In this document: positions 41,410 through 47,366 of the stretch, one piece after another
Position numbering within the stretch: position 1 is the stretch's first letter
How the letters are laid out: each line of letters opens with the position of its first letter
Assembly (NCBI GenBank): GCA_022750155.1
Contig: JAKIWG010000018.1
Span: 1-47,366, forward strand
Source of the DNA: Thermoplasmata archaeon
GTDB taxonomy: Archaea > Thermoplasmatota > Thermoplasmata > Lutacidiplasmatales > UBA184
Direction: 5' to 3'
Length of the DNA: 47,366 nt
Notes under the pieces: model-generated
Told to the model about the DNA's origin: nothing
What the model saw: only the letters and a program-made list of their open reading frames with translations
Database searches by the model: none
Program-made: the position numbers and the translations under genes

Positions 41410-42090
41410 TCAGATCGGGCGGAACCCACGCCCTGCGCGGCGTGCCAGCGTCATCAGCGCGAGCCGCAGGCGCTGCGGGGCAGGCAGCGAACGGCCGGCC
41501 GCTCGACACTGCCCCCGTCGAAGGCACTCGAGGACCTCTTCGACCCCCGTGGTACCCTCGGGGAACTCGGTGAAGGCCGTCCCGATATCGTTGAGCTCGT
41601 GCGCGTCGCTTCCCCCGGTCTCCGAAATGCGACGGCGGGCCGCGACGAGCTCGGCCTTCGCGTTCGCGACCTCCCCGTTGTGGCCGTTCATCGCCTCGAT
41701 CCCCGCGACTCGGGCCGTCTCGGCGAGATGCCGCCCGACCCCATGCGCCCACCGGAACGGGTGGGATAGCACGGGCACCGCGCGGCGGGCCTCGGCCCAC
41801 TCGAGGGTCTCGGCAAGGGGGCGATGGATGGGAGGGGACTCGGACACGCCATACAGCAGGAGGTGACCTTCTCGCGTCGAGACCTCGACCGCGGGCAGGA
41901 AGGTGTACCTGGGGTAGCGCGCGGCGATCTCCTTCAGGTGGGGGTGTCCGGCGACCGTGTTGTGGTCGGTGAGCGCGAACCCTTTCAGGCCGGCGACCCC
42001 TAGTTGCTCGACGACGGACGCGATCCGGATCCGCCCGTCGGGGGAGAACCGGGTATGAACGTGGAGGTCGAACCGTTCGTGCTCGCTCAT
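41410..42090 (-). CDS. PHP-domain phosphoesterase
   Basis: The protein has 226 residues from the ATG at 42090, overlapping the metG stop by four bases. PHP motifs are clear: DLHVHTRFSPDG at the start, FALTDHNTVAGH, FLPAVEVSTREGHLLLYGV, PVLSHPFRWAHGVG, GIEAMNGHNG and ETGGSDAHELNDIG, supplying the His/Asp/Glu metal ligands. The tail is basic and Pro/Arg-rich. PHP enzymes hydrolyse phosphate monoesters and diesters or exonucleolytic products; the substrate is open. The link with metG suggests tRNA or nucleotide housekeeping but may only be co-transcription. Confidence 0.88.
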   Translation of the reverse strand: MSEHERFDLHVHTRFSPDGRIRIASVVEQLGVAGLKGFALTDHNTVAGHPHLKEIAARYPRYTFLPAVEVSTREGHLLLYGVSESPPIHRPLAETLEWAEARRAVPVLSHPFRWAHGVGRHLAETARVAGIEAMNGHNGEVANAKAELVAARRRISETGGSDAHELNDIGTAFTEFPEGTTGVEEVLECLRRGQCRAAGRSLPAPQRLRLALMTLARRAGRGFRPI

Positions 42091-44357
42091 CGGACCCGGG
42101 TGCCCGGGGGGAGGGCGGGATCCGGCGCCAGGAGCCCGCCGCCATCGAACGCCACGATCTCCCCGGTCTCCGCCCCCGCGGCCGAGAGTCGGACGACGAC
42201 CGATGTGCCGGGGGGGTAGGACCCGGTAACTTTCAGCGACCGACCCCCCACGTCCACCGCGATCGGCTCGCCCTCCGAACCCGGCGTGACCCGACCGACG
42301 ACCATCGGGGACCGCTCGAACTCCTCGTAACGGATCGTACGGTGCGGAGGCGGAGGCCCCGCGATCGGCGCGCCCGGGGCCGCGCTCTCCGGGGGAGTGA
42401 GGAGGACGGCGCGCTCCCCCGAATCGGCGGCGAGCACCATCCCCTGGGAGGTCATCTTCCGGATCGTCCGGGGCTCCAGGTTGGCGAGGAGGGCGATGCG
42501 TCGCCCCTGGAGCTCCTCCGGGCGGTAGAACGGCCGGATCCCCGCGACCACGGTCCTCGTGCCGAGCTCGCCGGCATCGAGCGTGAGGACGTAGAGCTTG
42601 TCCGCGTTGGGATGGGGGACCACCTGCGAGACGACCGCACATCGGATGTCGAGGGGGATCGGAGCCACGGCTGCGGGAGGGGACGCAGCCGCCGGAGGGG
42701 CGACGCTCGGCACCGGCACGGCGGTCGGCTCGCGCCTCGGAAACAGGGGTCGGACCTCGCCCAACGTGGTGCCGGGGGTCGGGGGATTCAAGGCATCGTC
42801 CCAGCCCCCGGGGGCGATCGTGCCCGCCTCGCCCAGCATCCGGGCCACGGCCTCGGAGGAGAACGGGATCACCGGGGAGAGCCAGATCGACGCGGCATGG
42901 ACGAGCCACAGGGTCTCGTAGATGATCCGCAGCCGGTCCGCTTCCTCCGCCTGCCAGGGATGCCCCTCGTGGAACCGTCGGTTCCCCTCGCGGACCTCGG
43001 TGAGCGCGAGCTCGAGGGCTTCCTTCAGATGGACGGCCTCGTATTCCGCATCGATCCGACGGTGGGCCTCGGTGAGCCGCCGTCCGACCTCCGAGGTCAG
43101 GGCGTCCCAGCCCGGCGGGGGGGCCGGGACCTTGCCGTCGTAGCGCTCGCGGGTCAGTACCAGGAGGCGCTGGACAAGGTTGCCGTACTGGTTCGCCAGG
43201 ATGTCGTCGGTCACCTGGTGGAACTCGTCCCAGTCGAACACGGTGTCGTGGTTCTGGGGTGCCAGGAGCGCCGCGTAGAACCGGATCACATCCGGCGCGT
43301 AGTGCTCGAGCAGCGACGGGATGAACGCGTCGGCGTCGCCCGGGCGCGACTTGGCGATCTTGCGCCCGTCGATCAGGAACCATTCGTTCGCCGGGACGTC
43401 GTACGGGAGGTGGAGCCCCCCGTGGCCGAGGAGCATGCCGGGCCAGACGAGGGTGTGGAAGAAGATGTTGTCCTTCCCGAGGAAGTAGTACTGGGCGACC
43501 GGCTCCCCGGGGTCCCAGAACTTTCGCCAGGCCTCCGGCTCCCCGGATCGCACCGCCCACTCCCGCGATGCGGAGAGGTACCCCACGACGGCGTCGAACC
43601 AGACGTAGAACCGCTTGGACGCGTATCCCTCGAGAGGGATCGGCACGCCCCAGTCGAGGTCGCGGGTGATGGGCGTCGGTCGCAGTCCCCCGGCGAGGAA
43701 GTTCTTCGTCGTCCCGAGGACGTTCGCCCGCCAATGGGCCTTGTCCGAGAGGAACTCCTCGATCTTCGGCTGGAGCTTGTCGAGCTGGAGGAAGAAGTGC
43801 TCCGAGGGCCGGAACTCGGCCGGGGTCCCGCACAGCGAGCACTTCGGGCCGATCAGCTGCCGGACCTCCAGGACCCGGCCGCAGTTGTCGCACTCGTCCC
43901 CGCGAGCCGTGGCGAAGTGGCAGTTCGGGCACTCGCCGACCAGGTAACGGTCGGGAAGGAAGCGCGCGTGCTTCGGGCAGAACGGGTTTTCCTCCGTCCG
44001 GCGCAGGACGAACCCGTTCTCGAGGAGGGCGAGGAACATCTCCTGGACGGTCTTCTGGTGGATCAGCGTGTGGGTGCTCGTGAACACGTCGTAGGTGCAC
44101 CCCAGCCGGTGGAACGCCGACCGATTGACCTCGTCGTAGCGACGCGCCACGGACTCCGGGGTCGCCCCCTCCTTCTCGGCCGTGACCAGGATGGGCGTGC
44201 CGTGCATGTCGGAGCCCGACACCATGAGCACTTCGTCGCCCTTCAACCGGTGATAGCGGGCGAACAGGTCGGCCGGCAGGTAGGCCCCGGCCAGGTGGCC
44301 GATGTGGAACGGCCCGTTCGCGTAGGGCCAGGCCACGCCGATGAAGATCCGCGCCAA
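42087..44357 (-). CDS. metG: Methionyl-tRNA synthetase with C-terminal tRNA-binding domain
   Basis: The protein has 756 residues from a TTG at 44357, chosen by a GGAGGG ribosome-binding site about 9 nt before it. Class I motifs: HIGH in FHIGHLAG near residue 20, and KIAKS (GRKIAKSRPG, about residue 333) in place of KMSKS. The zinc-knuckle insertion has Cys pairs (CPNC, CDNC and CSLC). After the anticodon-binding helices and a Pro/Ala linker, residues about 555-645 are a Trbp111/EMAPII-type tRNA-binding domain (VVPHPNADKLYVLTLDAGE). The last 110 residues (EEFERSPMVVGRVTPG and following) form an additional small beta domain not usual in MetRS. It charges tRNA-Met. Operon with the PHP gene. Confidence 0.95.
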   Translation of the reverse strand: MARIFIGVAWPYANGPFHIGHLAGAYLPADLFARYHRLKGDEVLMVSGSDMHGTPILVTAEKEGATPESVARRYDEVNRSAFHRLGCTYDVFTSTHTLIHQKTVQEMFLALLENGFVLRRTEENPFCPKHARFLPDRYLVGECPNCHFATARGDECDNCGRVLEVRQLIGPKCSLCGTPAEFRPSEHFFLQLDKLQPKIEEFLSDKAHWRANVLGTTKNFLAGGLRPTPITRDLDWGVPIPLEGYASKRFYVWFDAVVGYLSASREWAVRSGEPEAWRKFWDPGEPVAQYYFLGKDNIFFHTLVWPGMLLGHGGLHLPYDVPANEWFLIDGRKIAKSRPGDADAFIPSLLEHYAPDVIRFYAALLAPQNHDTVFDWDEFHQVTDDILANQYGNLVQRLLVLTRERYDGKVPAPPPGWDALTSEVGRRLTEAHRRIDAEYEAVHLKEALELALTEVREGNRRFHEGHPWQAEEADRLRIIYETLWLVHAASIWLSPVIPFSSEAVARMLGEAGTIAPGGWDDALNPPTPGTTLGEVRPLFPRREPTAVPVPSVAPPAAASPPAAVAPIPLDIRCAVVSQVVPHPNADKLYVLTLDAGELGTRTVVAGIRPFYRPEELQGRRIALLANLEPRTIRKMTSQGMVLAADSGERAVLLTPPESAAPGAPIAGPPPPHRTIRYEEFERSPMVVGRVTPGSEGEPIAVDVGGRSLKVTGSYPPGTSVVVRLSAAGAETGEIVAFDGGGLLAPDPALPPGTRVR

Positions 44358-44453
44358 TTCCGCCGCCCTCCGAGAAGGAAAGGAGCGGGGGCGACCCTAT
44401 ACGTTTGCTGACGGCCCGGTCGGTCCCCCCGTCCGGGCCGACCCGCTCGCCGA

Positions 44454-44463
44454 GGGTTTATGC
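44454..44463 (+). promoter_or_regulatory. Promoter of thyX
   Basis: GGGTTTATGC, centre 29 nt before the ATG at 44487. The ATG at 44460 lies inside this element and is therefore not the likely start. Confidence 0.6.
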
Positions 44464-44486
44464 CCGACCACGATTCCCCCGGACCG

Positions 44487-45956
44487 ATGGCCGAGGAATC
44501 CTCCCCGATGACCCGGCCGTCCGTGCCCGCCGCCGACCGGGAGATCGGGGTGAAACACCCGGTCCTCTCCCACGGCTACGTCGTGCTCGTCGACTACATG
44601 GGCAACGACGCGGCGATCGTCCAGGCGGCGAGGGTTTCCTACGGGCAGGGGACGAAGAGCGTCCGGGACGACCGGGGGCTGGTTCGCTACCTCATGCGCC
44701 ATCGCCATACGACGCCCTTCGAGATGGTCGAGTTCAAGTTCCTCGTCCGACTTCCCATCTACGTCGCCCGTCAGTGGATCCGCCATCGGACCGCGTGCCT
44801 CGCGGAGGGAACGCGCGTCCACCTCGTGCCCCCGTCGCGGGGACGACCCGAAGGGGGGGCTCACCCAGGGGTCTCGATCGAGGATCTCTGGAGGAGCGGT
44901 CGAGAGGCTCGCGGTCCCTCCGCGGGGACCGGGTCTTCGACCGAGAGCGTCCGACTCCGGCACCTCGACGAGACCGCCCGCCGGTTCGATGGCACCCCGC
45001 TCGTCGAAGCCTATCGGAACGGTGTGAAACCGGTGGTGCGGATGGTACTCGCCGACGGAAAGTCCATCGAGTGCACCCCGGAGCACCGGTTCCTGTTCGG
45101 CGATGGCTGGCATTCGCTTCGCGAGGGCGCGGGCGTGGCGCTCGAGGGAGCGACCGTTCACTGGCGGTCCGAGAGCTTGCCGATCGCCGTCAACGGCGTC
45201 GACGAGCCGGACCCGGCAGACCCCGCGGCGGCGATCGTCCGACCCCGGTTCGTACCCATCGACCGTTTCGAGTACGTCGGGCCCAAAATGACCTACGACC
45301 TCGAGGTGGGGGGGCCGGACCACAACTTCGTGGCGAACGGGATCGTGACCCACAACTCGGTCAACGAGTATTCGGCGCGCTACTCGATCGTGCCCGATGA
45401 GTTCGCACTCCCGGAACCCGGGGAGATCCGGACCCAATCCACGCGGAATCGCCAGTCGGGGGACGACCCGGCTCCCGCCCCGGCCGCGCAGCAGTTCCGG
45501 GACGATGTCGAGCGGATCAGCCGGTCCGCTTACGAGGCTTACACCAAGGCGCTCGGGGCCGGGATCGCCCGCGAAACGGCGCGGATCGTGCTGCCCATCG
45601 GCTACTACACCCAATGGTACTGGAAGATCAATCTCCAGAACCTGTTCCACTTCCTCTCCCTCCGGCTCGACCCCCACGCCCAAGAGGAGATCCGTCGGTA
45701 CGCGGTCGAGCTCGCGGCCCTCGCGCGCACGGTGGCCCCGGTCGCGATCGAGGCGTTCGAGGAGTTCCAGTTGGAGGGGCTCTCCCTCAGCCGACGCGAG
45801 CAGCGTGCGGTGCGGGAGCTTCTGGGCGGGGCCACACCCTCCGACGCCTGCGCGACCGCCGGGTTGCCGCTCGCGCGGGAGGACGGACGACCCATGACGA
45901 GCGGGGAAGGGGTCGAGTTCCTCGAGAAGCTCGAGCGCCTCCGCGCTTCGTCGTGA
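44487..45956 (+). CDS. thyX: Flavin-dependent thymidylate synthase interrupted by a mini-intein
   Basis: The precursor has 489 residues from the ATG at 44487; a start at 44460 would add nine. The N-extein (residues 1-103) and C-extein (291-489) join to a 302-residue ThyX with the signature RHRTA-SVNEYS, which is RHRX7S once the intein is removed. Other ThyX features are LVDYMGNDAAIVQAARVSY, then TTPFEMVEFKF, RQWIRHR and QFRDDVERISRSAYEAYTKAL, and an FAD-contacting IGYYTQWYWKINLQNLFHFL. It methylates dUMP to dTMP with FADH2 and methylenetetrahydrofolate. Splicing is needed to form the signature. It is divergent from metG. Confidence 0.95.
   Translation: MAEESSPMTRPSVPAADREIGVKHPVLSHGYVVLVDYMGNDAAIVQAARVSYGQGTKSVRDDRGLVRYLMRHRHTTPFEMVEFKFLVRLPIYVARQWIRHRTACLAEGTRVHLVPPSRGRPEGGAHPGVSIEDLWRSGREARGPSAGTGSSTESVRLRHLDETARRFDGTPLVEAYRNGVKPVVRMVLADGKSIECTPEHRFLFGDGWHSLREGAGVALEGATVHWRSESLPIAVNGVDEPDPADPAAAIVRPRFVPIDRFEYVGPKMTYDLEVGGPDHNFVANGIVTHNSVNEYSARYSIVPDEFALPEPGEIRTQSTRNRQSGDDPAPAPAAQQFRDDVERISRSAYEAYTKALGAGIARETARIVLPIGYYTQWYWKINLQNLFHFLSLRLDPHAQEEIRRYAVELAALARTVAPVAIEAFEEFQLEGLSLSRREQRAVRELLGGATPSDACATAGLPLAREDGRPMTSGEGVEFLEKLERLRASS
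44796..45356 (+). other. Mini-intein inside thyX
   Basis: 187 residues (104-290 of the precursor) in frame. Block A is CLAEGTRVHLV, starting with the nucleophile Cys. Block B is GKSIECTPEHRFLF with the TxxH motif, and the end YDLEVGGPDHNFVANG-IVTHN supplies blocks F and G with penultimate His and Asn. The first residue after is Ser. No LAGLIDADG or other homing-endonuclease domain is found, so it is a mini-intein, probably fixed and splicing itself. It sits in the middle of the RHRX7S active-site motif, a conserved insertion point. Confidence 0.9.
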
Positions 45957-46002
45957 CCGGAAACCTCCAACCCCCGGTCGACGTGGGGAGTTTTCGACCG
46001 GA

Positions 46003-47202
46003 CTAGAACCGGGGCGAGTCGCCGCCCTCGAGCGTGAATCCCGGTCTCGGCAGGAACGGCGGTTCCATGCCGTGGAACCGGCCGGGCCACGCCGGACCGA
46101 GGATCTCTCGGGATTCGTCCTCGGCGGGTCGGTCGATGAGCACATCGGCGAGGCGCCGCGCCACCCCGCCCGCCCGCATGACCCCGAACCCGTTGAACCC
46201 GGTCGCCACGAACAGGGAGGGCGCCTCAGGGACCGGACCGACGAGCGGGTGGCGGTCCAGGGTGGAGGTGCACACCCCCGCCCACGAGGAGACGACTTCA
46301 CTTTCGGCCCAACCGGGAAACCGATGGGCGATCGCCTCGGCCATGCGCCCGACGAACGCGGGGTCTCCCCCCGGCACGAACCGCTCCGGGTCTGCCTCGG
46401 TCTTCTCCGTACCGTCCCCGCCGAGGATCCGGCCCCGCTCCTCCGGCCTCAGGTACACGTCGACGTCGATGTCGTGGACGGTGGGGAACGGCTCTTCTGA
46501 GGGCGACGACGGCCGAAGGAGCAGGGCCTGGGTCCGGTAGGGTGTGAGCGGCATCGGATGGCCGATGGCCGCGAGGATCGCCTTCGACCAGGCGCCCGCC
46601 GCGACGATGAGCGATCTCGCCCGCACGTCGCCGGTCGCTGTCGTCAGGCGCCAACGGGAGTCGGACCACTGGAGCGACTCCATCGGCTGGCCGAAGTCGA
46701 AGATCGCCCCCGCCTGGCGGGCGCTCTCGGCGTAGATCGTGGTCACGGTGCTCGGGGTCACGCACGCGTCGTGGCGACCGTAGAGCGCCCCGACGACGTC
46801 CTCGAAGCGGCCGGAGGGGACCCATCGGGAGAGGTCGGTGGGCGAGGCCTCCTCGACCTCCACTCCCCACGAGTGGAGCCGGTCGCGCGCCTCGTCGAGG
46901 ACCGGGACCGCCTGAGGGTTCGTCGTGAACCGCACGAAGCCGTTCTGCCGGTACGCCCCCGGGTCCCATCGGCGGCACAGCTCGGCGTACTCCCGGTGGC
47001 TCTCGCGGGTCACCTCCACGTCCCACCGATCCCAGAGCTGCTCGGTGACGACCCCGGCGGCCCGCCCGCTGGCACCGGCGGCGGGCGTCCTCGGGTCGAA
47101 GACGACGGTCCGCTGGGCGCCCCGACGGTGGAGATGGTGGGCGAGCGCGCACCCGACGATCCCCGCCCCGAGGATCAGTACGTCGGTCTGGGTGCTGCTC
47201 AC
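46003..47202 (-). CDS. DAO-family FAD-dependent amine/amino-acid oxidase
   Basis: The protein has 399 residues from the GTG at 47202, fixed by a TATA-like element 25 nt upstream. DVLILGAGIVGCALAHHLHRRGA binds the FAD ADP part. GASGRAAGVVTEQLW is the region around the FAD that is often bound covalently in relatives, but no Cys or His linkage is evident here. GFVRFTTNP and ARSLIVAAGAWSKAI are typical strands, and the late ATGFNGFGVMRAGGVARRLADVLI closes the FAD fold. Sarcosine oxidase, glycine/D-amino-acid oxidase and dimethylglycine dehydrogenase relatives share this layout. It follows the xerA gene in the same direction. Confidence 0.88.
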   Translation of the reverse strand: MSSTQTDVLILGAGIVGCALAHHLHRRGAQRTVVFDPRTPAAGASGRAAGVVTEQLWDRWDVEVTRESHREYAELCRRWDPGAYRQNGFVRFTTNPQAVPVLDEARDRLHSWGVEVEEASPTDLSRWVPSGRFEDVVGALYGRHDACVTPSTVTTIYAESARQAGAIFDFGQPMESLQWSDSRWRLTTATGDVRARSLIVAAGAWSKAILAAIGHPMPLTPYRTQALLLRPSSPSEEPFPTVHDIDVDVYLRPEERGRILGGDGTEKTEADPERFVPGGDPAFVGRMAEAIAHRFPGWAESEVVSSWAGVCTSTLDRHPLVGPVPEAPSLFVATGFNGFGVMRAGGVARRLADVLIDRPAEDESREILGPAWPGRFHGMEPPFLPRPGFTLEGGDSPRF

Positions 47203-47222
47203 AGTCGGGGGATGCCGGCCCG

Positions 47223-47231
47223 ATTAATATT
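47223..47231 (-). promoter_or_regulatory. Promoter of the DAO-family gene, overlapping the xerA stop
   Basis: On the minus strand AATATTAAT, centre 25 nt before the GTG at 47202. The element includes the TAA stop of the upstream recombinase gene. Confidence 0.6.
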
Positions 47232-47366
47232 GCGGCTTGGCCCGAGTGTAGGCGTCGCGCAGGGCCGTGGTGTCGACGTGCGTGTAGATCTGCGTCGTCG
47301 CGACCGAGGCGTGGCCGAGGAGCTTCTGGATGTACCGGATGTCGCAGCCCCGGCTCAGGAGCGCCG
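47224..47366 (-). CDS. xerA: Tyrosine recombinase XerA-like, C-terminal part
   Basis: The last 46 residues of a gene cut by the right edge. [31 protein letters not shown] is the final part of the catalytic domain. LGH holds a catalytic His and IYTHV holds the nucleophile Tyr that makes the covalent 3'-phosphotyrosine link. The last residues ([13 protein letters not shown]) are a helix that in Xer proteins packs into the neighbouring subunit. This matches the archaeal chromosome-dimer recombinase XerA, but a phage or element integrase cannot be excluded without the N-terminal part. Confidence 0.8.
   Translation of the reverse strand, partial: ALLSRGCDIRYIQKLLGHASVATTQIYTHVDTTALRDAYTRAKPQY

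Noticed and set aside
1-47366. CRISPR arrays, insertion sequences or prophage genes
   Set aside because: No direct-repeat-spacer pattern, no transposase motif and no structural phage protein was seen on either strand.

Overview
This is a GC-rich stretch of an archaeal chromosome, most plausibly from an uncultured member of the Thermoplasmatota. Several signals point to Archaea. Many starts have a TATA-like element centred about 24-38 nt upstream, as in leaderless transcription. The methionyl-tRNA synthetase has an archaeal-type layout with a C-terminal tRNA-binding domain. The tRNA-Cys gene does not encode CCA. A XerA-like tyrosine recombinase is cut by the right edge. The surface proteins are rich in PKD, Kelch and B-repeat-like domains and in N-x-S/T sites. 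The order within the phylum cannot be fixed from the sequence.

Left third (1-20.2 kb): a cell-surface and accessory region with loose gene packing. It holds a PKD surface protein next to a membrane protein that joins two external PKD domains to an internal winged-helix domain, followed by a soluble winged-helix protein. Next come three divergent members of one secreted protein family (4738, 7440, 10678), which I do not recognise as any named family. Around them are a secreted alpha/beta hydrolase, a YdjM-like membrane protein, two VOC proteins, a TfoX-N protein, an AHSA1/SRPBCC protein and a 1053-residue secreted protein with about six B-type repeats. The region continues with a KaiC/RecA-like protein without a P-loop, a small secreted protein, a tiny lysine-rich ORF and a set of small genes.

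Middle (20.2-35.5 kb): a GNAT protein, a flavin-binding PNPOx-type protein, membrane proteins (one DUF420-like) and an HNH nuclease. A five-gene MoxR-DUF58-DUF4129 operon (29563 down to 25163) follows, then a Kelch surface protein, an ABC exporter pair and a HisC-like aminotransferase.

Right part (35.5-47.4 kb): mostly metabolism and housekeeping. It contains a class III aminotransferase or amino-acid racemase in an operon with a zinc dehydrogenase, a sugar nucleotidyltransferase, a type II NADH dehydrogenase-like flavoprotein, a RelE/ParE-type toxin-antitoxin pair and tRNA-Cys. It also contains a metG-PHP operon, a thyX interrupted by a 187-residue mini-intein, a DAO-family oxidase and the end of xerA.

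The most unusual items are the triplicated secreted family, the PKD-membrane-winged-helix receptor, the thyX mini-intein inside the active-site signature, the P-loop-less KaiC-like protein, and an apparent split between leaderless promoters for most cytosolic genes and leadered promoters for several secreted-protein genes.
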